Source: Thiocapsa sp. UBA6158
Lineage (GTDB): Bacteria; Pseudomonadota; Gammaproteobacteria; Chromatiales; Chromatiaceae
NCBI RefSeq assembly: GCF_002423035.1
Contig: NZ_DIUM01000123.1
Coordinates: 1 to 35,382 of the forward strand
Direction: 5' to 3'
Length of the DNA stretch: 35,382 nucleotides
Positions 16,123 through 24,918 of the stretch are shown one piece after another. A program made the translations under genes and the position numbers. How positions within the stretch are numbered: the stretch's first letter is position 1; each line of letters begins with the position of its first letter. The notes below the pieces were generated by a model that was given only the letters and a program-made list of their open reading frames with translations, ran no database searches and was not told where the DNA came from.

Positions 16123-16794
16123 ATGGAAGCCCTGAACCCCTACCAATTACTGGCCGTCCTCGCCATCCCGGTGCTGTTCGCGATCACGGTGCACGAGGCC
16201 GCGCACGGCTGGGTCGCGAGCAAGCTCGGCGATCGGACCGCCTTGATGCTCGGGCGCGTGACCTTCAATCCGATCAAGCATATCGATCCGATCGGGACCA
16301 TCGTCGTCCCGCTTGCCACCTTCTTTCTGGTGGGATTTCTGTTCGGCTGGGCAAAACCCGTACCGGTGAACTGGCGCAACCTGCATCATCCCCGCCGCGA
16401 CATGGCCTTGGTGGCGGTTGCGGGTCCGGGTGCAAACCTGCTGATGGCGCTCTTCTGGAGCGGGATGATTAAGCTGGGTGTGCTGTTGCTGTCGGTCAGC
16501 GAATGGATTGCCTTGCCGCTCGTCTACATGGGCGCCGCCGGAATCCTGATCAACGTGTTTCTGATGGTTCTGAATCTGATCCCGCTCCTGCCGCTCGATG
16601 GCGGGCGGGTGCTCAACGCCGTGCTTCCGCCGAAGGTGGCCGTACACTTCTCGCGACTGGAACCCTTCGGTCTCATCATCCTGCTGGCGCTGCTGATTAC
16701 CGGGCTCTTGGGTGCGGTCCTGCTTCCGATCGTGATCGGCACCGTGGGCCTGCTCCCCGGCTCGGCGATCGTGAGAGAGCTCTTCTTCGTCTGA
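16123..16794 (+). CDS. Site-2 protease family membrane protein (peptidase M50)
   Basis: This 223-residue membrane metalloprotease has HEAAH (zinc ligands with the catalytic Glu) in the first transmembrane region, at about residues 24-28, and NLIPLLPLDGGRVL near 150-163, whose Asp is the third zinc ligand. Family members with this minimal length and a GWAKPVPVNWRNLHHPRRDM insert are intramembrane proteases without a PDZ domain. Substrates are unknown. Five or six hydrophobic segments fit the fold. There is no Shine-Dalgarno; a TATAAT just upstream suggests a leaderless start. trpS follows 18 bp later on the same strand, and the yciO stop is 36 bp before. Confidence 0.92.
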   Translation: MEALNPYQLLAVLAIPVLFAITVHEAAHGWVASKLGDRTALMLGRVTFNPIKHIDPIGTIVVPLATFFLVGFLFGWAKPVPVNWRNLHHPRRDMALVAVAGPGANLLMALFWSGMIKLGVLLLSVSEWIALPLVYMGAAGILINVFLMVLNLIPLLPLDGGRVLNAVLPPKVAVHFSRLEPFGLIILLALLITGLLGAVLLPIVIGTVGLLPGSAIVRELFFV

Positions 16795-16812
16795 TTACGA
16801 GGCTGCCATACC

Positions 16813-18030
16813 TTGACTTCCGTTTCCGCACACCACTCGCGCGTCCTCTCCGGGATGCGTCCTACGGGCCGTCTCCATCTGGGGCACTATCACGGTGTCC
16901 TGAAGAACTGGTTGGAGCTGCAGCACGAGTATGAGTGTTTCTTCTTCGTCGCCGACTGGCATGCCTTGACGACGCACTACGAGGATCCCTCGATCATCCC
17001 GACGAGCACCCGCGAGATGGTGATCGACTGGTTGGCGGCCGGGATCAATCCGGGCTCGGCAACACTCTTCATCCAGTCGCGCGTGCCCGAGCACGCCGAG
17101 CTGCATCTGCTGCTCTCCATGATCACGCCCTTGGGTTGGCTCGAGCGAGTGCCGAGCTACAAGGACCAGCAGGAGAAGCTCAAGGAGCGCGATCTTGCGA
17201 CCTACGGTTTTCTCGGTTATCCGCTGCTCCAGAGCGCGGACATCCTCATGTACAAGGCCGGCCAGGTCCCGGTCGGCGAGGACCAGGTCGCCCATGTCGA
17301 GCTGACGCGCGAGGTCGCGCGGCGTTTCAATCACATCTACGGTCGCGAGTCCGGCTTCGAGGAGAAGGCGGAAGAGGCCAAGCGCAAGATGGGCAAGAAG
17401 AACGCCAAGCTCTTCGATCGGCTGCGGCGCAGCTATCAGGAGCAGGGCGATCAGGAGGCGTTGAGTGTCGCTCATGCGCTGCTGGAAGGACAGCCCAACA
17501 TCACACTGGCCGATCGCGAACGGCTGCTCGGCTATCTGGAAGGCGGCGGGCGCGTCATCCTGCCCGAGCCGATGCCGCTGCTGACCAAGGCGTCCAAGAT
17601 GCCGGGTCTGGACGGGCAGAAAATGTCCAAGTCCTACGGCAACACCATCGCCCTGCGCGAGGAGCCTGCCGATGTCGAGAAGGCGATGCGGACCATGCCG
17701 ACCGACCCGGCGCGGGTGCGCCGGACCGATCCGGGTGATCCGGAGAAGTGTCCGGTCTGGCAGTTCCATCTGGTCTATTCGAACGATCAGGTGCGCGATT
17801 GGGTGCAGCAGGGATGTCGCTCCGCCGGCATCGGCTGTCTGGAATGCAAGCAGCCGGTGATCGACGGGGTGCTCGCCGAGCTGATGCCGATGCAGCAACG
17901 CGCCCGGGAGTATGCCGCTCAGCCGGAGCTGCTGCGCAACGTCATCAACGAGGGCTGCGAGCGAGCACGCGATGTCGCGCACGAGACGCTCGAAGAGGTT
18001 CGACACGCGATGTCGTTGGTCATGAGCTAA
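16813..18030 (+). CDS. trpS: Tryptophanyl-tRNA synthetase
   Basis: This 405-residue class I aminoacyl-tRNA synthetase charges tRNA-Trp. The HIGH motif appears as RLHLGH in GMRPTGRLHLGHYHGVLKNW, and KMSKS is present in GLDGQKMSKSYGN. It is longer than the 330-residue short form because of an insert around 165-230 (GRESGFEEKAEEAKRKMGKK and on), as in the long TrpS enzymes of Pseudomonas. The start codon is TTG 16813, with GAGG about 10 bases before it; no ATG lies close to the family N-terminus before the nucleotide-binding motif. The stop TAA (18028-18030) is the first part of a repeat module. Confidence 0.94.
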   Translation: MTSVSAHHSRVLSGMRPTGRLHLGHYHGVLKNWLELQHEYECFFFVADWHALTTHYEDPSIIPTSTREMVIDWLAAGINPGSATLFIQSRVPEHAELHLLLSMITPLGWLERVPSYKDQQEKLKERDLATYGFLGYPLLQSADILMYKAGQVPVGEDQVAHVELTREVARRFNHIYGRESGFEEKAEEAKRKMGKKNAKLFDRLRRSYQEQGDQEALSVAHALLEGQPNITLADRERLLGYLEGGGRVILPEPMPLLTKASKMPGLDGQKMSKSYGNTIALREEPADVEKAMRTMPTDPARVRRTDPGDPEKCPVWQFHLVYSNDQVRDWVQQGCRSAGIGCLECKQPVIDGVLAELMPMQQRAREYAAQPELLRNVINEGCERARDVAHETLEEVRHAMSLVMS

Positions 18031-18110
18031 ACCGCGCTTGGCGTTCAGGCGTTGGCTCAGGATGCGTGCGGTGTCGCAGCCCTAGATTGGCGACGGTAGG
18101 GCGCGGTTTA
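18028..18110 (+). repeat. Dispersed intergenic element, single L module, locus C
   Basis: Perfect 10-bp arms TAAACCGCGC (18028-18037) and GCGCGGTTTA (18101-18110); total 83 bp. The TAA is the trpS stop codon. GGGGATTT follows the right arm, like the other L modules. The interior differs strongly from those of loci A, B and E. No R module follows. Confidence 0.8.
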
Positions 18111-18145
18111 GGGGATTTCAGGGAAAGGCGCCATCGGCGTGTCGG

Positions 18146-18161
18146 TGCGAATGTATTCGCA
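18146..18161. promoter_or_regulatory. Perfect 16-bp palindrome upstream of scpA, candidate operator
   Basis: TGCGAATGTATTCGCA is an inverted repeat with 7-bp arms and a 2-base centre. It lies 93 bp before the scpA start, in the gap left after the locus C element, where a promoter for scpA-scpB is expected. The regulator is unknown. Confidence 0.45.
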
Positions 18162-18253
18162 TACAACGCCATTCAGGTCTTTCGGCATGCGCAGTCGGAA
18201 TGTGCATTACCGCAAGTCGCCGTAAAAAATTAAATTTCTTCAGGGTTTTGAGT

Positions 18254-19126
18254 ATGGCGGACGAGGATGCGGACCGGCCGCCGCCGCCGGGGCAGCAGCA
18301 GGAGATGCCGCTCGAGGCGGCGCCCTTCGCCATGGTGCGCGGCCTGCCGTTTCTGACCTTGCCTGTGGATCTCTACATCCCGCCGGATGCGCTCGAGATC
18401 TTTCTGGATGCCTTCGAGGGGCCGCTGGATCTGCTGCTCTATCTGATCAAACGACAGAATCTCGACATCCTGGATATCCCGATTGCGGCCATCACCGCCC
18501 AGTACATCGAATATGTCGAGCTCATGACCGAGCTGCGCCTGGAGCTGGCGGCGGAGTATCTGGTCATGGCCGCGATGCTGGCCGAGATCAAATCGCGGAT
18601 GCTCCTGCCGCGGGTGCAGGCCGCCGAGGAGGAGGGCGAAGACCCGCGCGCCGAGCTGGTGCGTCGACTCCAGGAGTACGAGCGGTTCAAGCAGGCGGCG
18701 CAGGACCTGGATGGACTTCCCAGGCTCGAGCGCGATGTCTTTTCCGTCCGCGTCGAGGTGCCGCCCGGTCATGTTCAGCGCGTCCCGCCGGATGTCGATT
18801 TTCGCGAGCTGCTCCTGGCGATGCGCGAGGTCATGGCACGCGCGGATCTCTTCACGCGCCACCGCGTCGAGCGCGAATCCTTGTCGCTGCGCGAGCGCAT
18901 GTCGTGGGTGCTCGAGCGTCTGAGCGACGGCGGATTCCTCGCCTTCACGGATCTCTTCGACGTCACCGAGGGGCGCCCCGGCGTCGTGGTGAGCTTTCTC
19001 GCCCTCCTGGAGCTGATCAAGGCGGCGACCTTGGAGCTGGTCCAGGCCGAGCCGTTCGCGCCGATTCATGTGCGCCTGCGCGAGACTGCGGCGGGCGAGG
19101 TCCTGGACGAGGCGGAACTTGCTTAA
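18254..19126 (+). CDS. scpA: Segregation and condensation protein A (kleisin)
   Basis: This 290-residue kleisin joins the SMC heads with ScpB in chromosome condensation. The N-terminal domain reads LEIFLDAFEGPLDLLLYLIK and LDILDIPIAAITAQYIEYVE, then LAAEYLVMAAMLAEIKSRML, the conserved SMC-binding helices. The C-terminal winged helix holds VVVSFLALLELIKAATLELV, then AEPFAPIHV. The start ATG 18254 was chosen because the 18 upstream in-frame residues are basic and unlike the family; the N-terminus from here has an acidic/Pro-rich extension of about 35 residues before the kleisin domain. The stop overlaps scpB by 8 bases, so translation is coupled. Confidence 0.93.
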   Translation: MADEDADRPPPPGQQQEMPLEAAPFAMVRGLPFLTLPVDLYIPPDALEIFLDAFEGPLDLLLYLIKRQNLDILDIPIAAITAQYIEYVELMTELRLELAAEYLVMAAMLAEIKSRMLLPRVQAAEEEGEDPRAELVRRLQEYERFKQAAQDLDGLPRLERDVFSVRVEVPPGHVQRVPPDVDFRELLLAMREVMARADLFTRHRVERESLSLRERMSWVLERLSDGGFLAFTDLFDVTEGRPGVVVSFLALLELIKAATLELVQAEPFAPIHVRLRETAAGEVLDEAELA

Positions 19127-19742
19127 ACAGATTGTCGAGGCTGCGCTGGTCGCCGCGGGTGGGCCACTGACGCTGGATCAGCTCCTGGCGCTCTTTCTGG
19201 ACGACGAGCGTCCGTCGCGTGCGGAGTTGCTCGCGGTGATCGCCGCGCTCCAGGAGGATTATGCCGATCGCGGGCTTGAGATCGTCGAGGTCGCCGGCGG
19301 TTGGCGTACCCAGGTGCGCGCGAGCATCGCCCCCTGGGTCGCACGCCTCTGGGACGAGCGTCCGCCGCGCTACTCGCGCGCACTGCTTGAAACGCTCTCG
19401 TTGATTGCCTATCGCCAGCCGATCACCCGCGGCGAGATCGAAGAGATCCGCGGGGTCGCCGTCAGCACCCAGATCGTCAAGACCCTGACTGAGCGCGAGT
19501 GGATCCGCGTGGTCGGCCATCGCGATGTCCCCGGCCGGCCGGCGCTCTTCGCAACGACACGCAAGTTTCTGGATTATTTCGGACTGCGCTCGCTCAATGA
19601 GCTGCCGACACTCGCCGAGATCCGCTCCCCGGATTTCCTGATCGACGAGGAGTTGAGGCTCGAGGAGCCCAGCGAAGAGTCTCACGGAAATCCCGGCGAC
19701 GATGCGTCGGAAGAAAAAGGGCAGGAAGACACTGGTGTATGA
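19119..19742 (+). CDS. scpB: Segregation and condensation protein B
   Basis: This 207-residue protein, partner of ScpA, has tandem winged helices: VEAALVAAGGPLTLDQLLAL, then LLETLSLIAYRQPITRGEIE, EIRGVAVSTQIVKTLTEREW and VGHRDVPGRPALFATT with KFLDYFGLRSLNELP at the end, all matching the family. The start is TTG 19119, inside scpA and overlapping its stop by 8 bp; this gives the usual N-terminus (LKQIVEAAL), and no ATG is available. The tail after residue 180 is acidic and disordered (EEPSEESHGNPGDDASEEKG). Confidence 0.92.
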   Translation: MLKQIVEAALVAAGGPLTLDQLLALFLDDERPSRAELLAVIAALQEDYADRGLEIVEVAGGWRTQVRASIAPWVARLWDERPPRYSRALLETLSLIAYRQPITRGEIEEIRGVAVSTQIVKTLTEREWIRVVGHRDVPGRPALFATTRKFLDYFGLRSLNELPTLAEIRSPDFLIDEELRLEEPSEESHGNPGDDASEEKGQEDTGV

Positions 19743-19751
19743 TCGTGAGAT

Positions 19752-19782
19752 AGCCACCAGCCACCAGCCACCAGCCACCAGC
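19752..19782 (+). repeat. 7-bp tandem repeat, AGCCACC x 4
   Basis: AGCCACC occurs four times in a row, followed by AGC. Non-coding; starts 10 bp after the scpB stop. Together with the next run it fills most of the scpB-rluB gap. Confidence 0.9.
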
Positions 19783-19830
19783 TTCAACCTGCCTTCCGGA
19801 AACCGATTCCAAGCTGCGAGCGAACGAATC

Positions 19831-19853
19831 GCCGATAGCCGATAGCCGATAGC
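19831..19853 (+). repeat. 7-bp tandem repeat, GCCGATA x 3
   Basis: GCCGATA occurs three times in a row, followed by GC. It is a second heptamer run with a different unit, 49 bp beyond the first. Slippage between copies would change the spacing before rluB. Confidence 0.85.
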
Positions 19854-19901
19854 GGGAGGCAGACCGCAGACCGCCCGAACCGATAAACCCGAGACCCCGA
19901 T

Positions 19902-20816
19902 ATGAAAATCGACCGACGCTTGCCCCAGCCTCCGCCGCCTCCCGCCGAGGAGCCCGTGCGCCTGCAAAAGGCCCTTGCGGACGCGGGCCTGGGCTCGCGT
20001 CGCACCATCGAGGGCTGGATCAGCGAGGGTCGGATCCGGGTCAACGGTGATCTCGCCAAGCTCGGCGATCGGGTCACCAGCCGGGATCGGATCCGCATCG
20101 ACGGGCAAGACGTCAAGCTCAAAGGGCGGCGAGACAAGCTTCCGCAGGTCATCGCCTACCACAAGCCCGAAGGCGAGCTGGTCACGCGCCGCGATCCCGA
20201 GGAACGCCCGACGGTGTTTCGTCGTCTGCCCAAGCCCAAAGAGGGCCGCTGGATCGCGGTCGGTCGGCTCGACATCAATACATCCGGGCTCATCCTCTTC
20301 ACCACCGACGGCGAGCTGGCTAACCGGCTGATGCATCCCTCGCGCGAGGTCGAGCGCGAGTACGCCGTGCGTATCCTCGGCGAGGTGCCCGAAGGAACGC
20401 TCGAGCGCCTCGCCGCCGGCATCGAGCTGGAAGACGGGCTCGCCAAGTTCGACGCGGTGACCGAGCGCGGCGGCACGGGTGCGAATCGCTGGTTTCATGT
20501 CGTGCTGCGCGAGGGCCGCAACCGCGAGGTGCGCCGACTCTGGGAGGCCGCCGGCTGCCAGGTGAGTCGCCTGATCCGCATCCGCTACGGCAATATCGAG
20601 CTCGGACGACGCCTCTATACCGGGAACTGGCGACCCCTGTCCGAGGACGAGCAAAAGACCTTGATGGCGCAGGCCGGTCTGACACCGCCGGTCCCCAAGC
20701 GTCGGCAGGTCCGCCCCGGGGCAAAACCTTGGCAGTCCAAACAACCGAGCGGCGACTCACCATTCTCGCGCGGTCCCAACTGGGGTCGACCCCGCGGCGA
20801 TCGCCGAGGTGATTGA
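19902..20816 (+). CDS. rluB: 23S rRNA pseudouridine synthase, RsuA/RluB family
   Basis: This 304-residue protein has an S4 RNA-binding domain (about 18-65; VRLQKALADAGLGSRRTIEG) and an RsuA/RluB/E/F catalytic domain. The catalytic Asp is D124 in VGRLDINTSGL, and NREVRRLWEAAGC is the second family motif. In E. coli RluB makes pseudouridine 2605 in 23S rRNA; the length, Pro-rich start and basic C-terminal tail (KRRQVRPGAKPWQSK) favour RluB over RsuA. The order scpA-scpB-rluB is common in proteobacteria. ATG 19902 has only weak upstream pairing; the 159-bp gap with heptamer repeats probably holds its own promoter or just a leader. Confidence 0.92.
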   Translation: MKIDRRLPQPPPPPAEEPVRLQKALADAGLGSRRTIEGWISEGRIRVNGDLAKLGDRVTSRDRIRIDGQDVKLKGRRDKLPQVIAYHKPEGELVTRRDPEERPTVFRRLPKPKEGRWIAVGRLDINTSGLILFTTDGELANRLMHPSREVEREYAVRILGEVPEGTLERLAAGIELEDGLAKFDAVTERGGTGANRWFHVVLREGRNREVRRLWEAAGCQVSRLIRIRYGNIELGRRLYTGNWRPLSEDEQKTLMAQAGLTPPVPKRRQVRPGAKPWQSKQPSGDSPFSRGPNWGRPRGDRRGD

Positions 20817-20840
20817 AGGGAAGGAATCTGCCGATCTGTA

Positions 20841-20860
20841 GGGGCGACTTCAGTCGCCCC
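20841..20860. terminator. Hairpin after rluB; second copy of the GGGGCGACT repeat
   Basis: GGGGCGACTTCAGTCGCCCC pairs over 9 bp and is followed by TTGTTCCT. It lies 24 bp after the rluB stop. The core is the same as in the hairpin at 10086-10113, in the opposite orientation. Confidence 0.75.
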
Positions 20861-20930
20861 TTGTTCCTACGAGCCCCTAAAGGACATTCAGGCTCGATCG
20901 GGTTCAGACATCTTTAACGAGGAGCGAGTC

Positions 20931-21200
20931 ATGGTCACGGCAATCATTCTCATCAATGTCGCGCGCGACAAGATCAACGACATCGCCGACGAGCTGGCCG
21001 GGATGAGCACGATCTCCGAGGTCTTCTCGGTCAGCGGCAACTACGATCTGATCGCCATCGTGCGTGTCGTCCACAACGACGATCTTGCCGAGCTGGTCAC
21101 CAACCACCTGCTCAAGATCGAGGGAATCGAGAAGACGAATACGTTGCTGGCCTTCAAGGCGTATTCGCGGCATGACCTCGAGGCGATGTTCTCCGTATAA
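20931..21200 (+). CDS. Stand-alone Lrp/AsnC ligand-binding (RAM) domain protein
   Basis: This 89-residue protein consists only of the RAM (ACT-like) domain of Lrp/AsnC regulators: TAIILINVARDKINDIADEL, SEVFSVSGNYDLIAIVRV and TNTLLAFKAYSRHDL. The DNA-binding helix-turn-helix is absent. Stand-alone RAM proteins bind amino acids and form decamers or heterooligomers with full-length Lrp proteins, thereby altering gene regulation. A strong GAGGAG before ATG 20931 supports this start, so the gene is not a truncated Lrp. No full Lrp gene is nearby. The stop TAA begins the locus D repeat. Confidence 0.9.
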   Translation: MVTAIILINVARDKINDIADELAGMSTISEVFSVSGNYDLIAIVRVVHNDDLAELVTNHLLKIEGIEKTNTLLAFKAYSRHDLEAMFSV

Positions 21201-21280
21201 AACGCGCTCGAGGGGGTGCGGTGTCTTGGTGGGTGGTGTTGGCGTTGTGGATCTCTGCGAGGTTGGAGCGGCGCGTTTTA
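21198..21280 (+). repeat. Dispersed intergenic element, single L module, locus D, compensatory arm change
   Basis: Arms TAAAACGCGC (21198-21207) and GCGCGTTTTA (21271-21280) are perfectly complementary, but both differ from the consensus at the same base pair (C-G to A-T). Total 83 bp. TAA is the stop of the RAM gene; GGTGATTT follows. The interior is G/T-rich and unlike other copies. Confidence 0.8.
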
Positions 21281-21434
21281 GGTGATTTTTTGGAGGTTGC
21301 GGGGAGGCGGCGGACGTCGCCGTTAACGACCCACGCTGCAGAAATTGCGCTTCCTATCGTCAGCGCAACCTACGGGTATGGCATTCTCCCGAAGTTGCCT
21401 TAATGGTTGTGCGATTTCCATTTGGGTGTATTCT

Positions 21435-21452
21435 AAATGCCATATCGCATTT
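21435..21452. promoter_or_regulatory. Candidate operator of the Xre-RES module
   Basis: AAATGC-CATATC-GCATTT is a perfect 6-bp inverted repeat with a 6-base spacer. It lies 13 bp before the antitoxin start and abuts its Shine-Dalgarno (GGAG at 21453-21456). Antitoxins of this class repress their own promoter; this is the most likely site. Confidence 0.5.
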
Positions 21453-21465
21453 GGAGGGTTGCCTG

Positions 21466-21954
21466 ATGACATCGCACGCGAGTCTCTTCCGGATTCCGGT
21501 GTTGTCCGGCGTCGCCGACGCTGCTGTTGCTCCGGGAGCGGGAGCGATGGTTTTCCTGCAGCTTGGGCTCCCGACCGATCGGGCGGGGCTGGTCGCGGAG
21601 AGCCGCCGCGGCTTTCCGGTGGCGGTCATCGAGCGTCTGGCCGAGGTCCTCGGCCGGCCGCAGCAGACCCTGCTGCGGATCGCCAAGATCGCGCCATCGA
21701 CGCTGACCCGGCGTCGGCGCAGCCCCGACGGACGTCTGTCTCCGGAGGAGAGCGATCGTGTTTACCGGATCGCGGCCGCGTTCAGCGATGCGGTGGATCT
21801 CTTCGAGGGCGACGCCTCCGCCGCGTCCGGGTGGCTCGGTGAGCCGGCGAAGGCGCTGGGCGGGACGGCGCCGATCGAGCATCTGGATACCGAGGCCGGT
21901 GCCACGCAGGTGCATGACCTCATCGGACGTCTGGAGCACGGCGTCTACAGCTGA
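21466..21954 (+). CDS. Antitoxin of Xre/MbcA/ParS type (DUF2384, COG5642)
   Basis: This 162-residue antitoxin pairs with a RES-domain toxin. An Xre-like N-terminal region reads FLQLGLPTDRAGLVAESRRG, then VIERLAEVLGRPQQTLLRIA with TLTRRRRSPDGRLSPEESDR. The C-terminal DUF2384 toxin-binding part includes YRIAAAFSDAVDLFEGDASA and ASGWLGEPAKALGGTAPIEH. ATG 21466 is supported by GGAG 9 bases upstream; an earlier ATG at 21403 would cross the candidate operator. The stop TGA shares one base with the toxin's ATG (TGATG). Confidence 0.9.
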   Translation: MTSHASLFRIPVLSGVADAAVAPGAGAMVFLQLGLPTDRAGLVAESRRGFPVAVIERLAEVLGRPQQTLLRIAKIAPSTLTRRRRSPDGRLSPEESDRVYRIAAAFSDAVDLFEGDASAASGWLGEPAKALGGTAPIEHLDTEAGATQVHDLIGRLEHGVYS

Positions 21955-22415
21955 TGCGGGTCTATCGGCTCGTCAAGGAACGATTCGCCGATACGGCGTT
22001 GGACGGCTCGGGCGCGAAAGTCTACGGCGGACGCTGGAACCGCAAGGGTCATGCAATGCTGTACACCTCGGACAGCATCGCGCTGGCGGCTCTGGAGCTG
22101 CTGGTGCATCTGCATCGAAGCGAGGTGCTCAATCGGTATCGTCTGGTCGCCCTCGATCTTCCCGATGACGAGGTGCTGCTCCTGGATGACACCGGGCTGC
22201 CTGCGCACTGGCGGGAGGATCCCGCGCCTGTGTCGACCGCCACGATCGGTACCGCCTGGTTGACCGGCGGCCAATCGCTCGCACTCTCGGTCCCGAGTGT
22301 CCTGATCCCGCAGCAACGCAACCTGCTGTTGAATCCCGCTCATGGGGCGGCCGGCACGGTGTTCTCGACGGCGACCCTGCAACCCTTCGATTTCGATCCG
22401 CGTCTTGTGCGTTGA
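21954..22415 (+). CDS. RES-domain toxin (NAD+-degrading)
   Basis: This 153-residue toxin has the RES fold. MRVYRLVKERFADTALDGSG is the usual N-terminus, followed by GGRWNRKG (Arg27), MLYTSD (Tyr37) and ALAALELLVHL (Glu48); the Arg, Tyr and Glu are the catalytic residues of the family. The tail has the usual QSLALSVPSVLIPQQRNLLL with NPAHG, in the family's Ser-containing motif. RES toxins break down NAD+ and so stop growth. Overlap with the antitoxin ensures coupled synthesis. The module is complete, so it is probably functional. Confidence 0.92.
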   Translation: MRVYRLVKERFADTALDGSGAKVYGGRWNRKGHAMLYTSDSIALAALELLVHLHRSEVLNRYRLVALDLPDDEVLLLDDTGLPAHWREDPAPVSTATIGTAWLTGGQSLALSVPSVLIPQQRNLLLNPAHGAAGTVFSTATLQPFDFDPRLVR

Positions 22416-22469
22416 TCCAGTTTCGATCGGCGCAAAATCGATCGGAACACGACCTCGGATGCCGGCACT

Positions 22470-23759
<1,290 letters not shown>

Positions 23760-23792
23760 GGGACACGCCGTCTTTGCCGTTCCGGAATCAAC

Positions 23793-24806
23793 ATGCTGAA
23801 CCTCATCTGCCCCGGCCTCCTTGGCCCCATCCCGGCCGCACCGGAGACACTCCCGAAGGTCCCGGCCATCGATGGGCTGCTCGCGCGCGCGGATCGCATC
23901 CCGACCGGCGGGCACGACGCTGCGACGGCCCTTCTGAGGTGTTTCGGCGTCTCGACCGACCCCGAACGCGATGCCCCGACGGCCGCGATGAGTCTCTTGG
24001 GCGAGGCATCCGATGAATGGCCGGTCGGCTTCTGGATGCATGCCGATCCGGTACATCTGCGCCCGGATCGCGACCGTCTGCTGCTCTTCTCCGGCACCGG
24101 TGTCGCGCCCGACCGGGCGGAGGCGGATGCACTCGTCGCACTTTTCAACAGCCATTTCGCCGCCGATGGGCTGCGGTTGACCGCGCCGCATCCGAATCGC
24201 TGGTATCTGGGATCGGATCGAGAACTGGACCTGCGCACGGAGCCGTTGGAGCGCGTTCTGGGCGGGCCTGTCCCGCTCGATCTCCCGAGCGGTGCGGATG
24301 CCCGGCGCTGGCGCGGCCTGATGAACGAGGTGCAGATGCTCTTTTACGGCAGCGAGGTCAATCGTCTGCGCGAGCAGGCCCGGCGTCCGGCAATCAGCGG
24401 CATCTGGACCTGGGGCGGCGGTATGCTGCCGGAGCGCTCGGGCGAACCGCCGGACGCGGTGGTCGGGGATGATCCGCTGTCCGCGGGTTTGGCGCGATGG
24501 TGCGGGGGTGCGCATCGCTCGCTGGAGGGGTGGTCGCCGCAGGAGCCGCTTCCCGGATGCCGCCATCTCGTGCTCTGGGACCGGCTCGGTGCGGCGCTGC
24601 TGGAGCGGGATCTCGATGGCTGGTCGACGGCGTTGCTCGCGTTGGATGCGACGCTCGCCGTGCTCGAAGCACGGATCAAGGGCGGGACGCTCGACGAGAT
24701 TCTGATCGACCCTTGCGAGGGCATGGTCTATCGGGTCACCCGATCGGCATTGCGCCGCTTCTGGCGTCGCGATGGGTTGGCGCAATGCTTGGTTCGGGGC
24801 TCTTGA
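23793..24806 (+). CDS. COG4255-type protein, phosphoglycerate mutase-like, unproven function
   Basis: This 337-residue soluble protein resembles proteins placed in COG4255 and often annotated as cofactor-independent phosphoglycerate mutase-like. Marks are WMHADPVHLRPDRDRLLL, NSHFAADGLRLTAPHPNRWY, RRWRGLMNEVQMLFYGSEVN and a Gly-rich SGIWTWGGGMLP. The name comes from a remote alkaline-phosphatase-superfamily resemblance; I see no complete DxxS/HxxxH metal set, so mutase activity is doubtful. Family members occur mainly in beta- and gammaproteobacteria. It follows the permease by 33 bp on the same strand and is convergent with ybaK. The recognition is from memory of the family pattern, not from a search. 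Confidence 0.7.
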   Translation: MLNLICPGLLGPIPAAPETLPKVPAIDGLLARADRIPTGGHDAATALLRCFGVSTDPERDAPTAAMSLLGEASDEWPVGFWMHADPVHLRPDRDRLLLFSGTGVAPDRAEADALVALFNSHFAADGLRLTAPHPNRWYLGSDRELDLRTEPLERVLGGPVPLDLPSGADARRWRGLMNEVQMLFYGSEVNRLREQARRPAISGIWTWGGGMLPERSGEPPDAVVGDDPLSAGLARWCGGAHRSLEGWSPQEPLPGCRHLVLWDRLGAALLERDLDGWSTALLALDATLAVLEARIKGGTLDEILIDPCEGMVYRVTRSALRRFWRRDGLAQCLVRGS

Positions 24807-24840
24807 GCTTGGAGCGGGTTGTTGAACCAAGCCGGTAGGG

Positions 24841-24862
24841 TGGACTGCGCTTTGCTTGTCCA
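24841..24862. terminator. Weak hairpin between convergent genes
   Basis: TGGAC (24841-24845) and GTCCA (24858-24862) can pair across the gap between the COG4255 gene and ybaK; a second TTGTCCAACC follows at 24873. The stem is short and no U-run follows, so termination is only suggested. Confidence 0.3.
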
Positions 24863-24918
24863 ATCTGCGGCGCTTGTCCAACCGATAACGTTTCCGCCAC
24901 GCTCGGCGACGTGACCGG

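Noticed and set aside
24807..24918. A tRNA or small RNA in the gap before ybaK
   Set aside because: No cloverleaf, T-loop sequence or strong hairpin was found; only short GTCCA repeats are seen.
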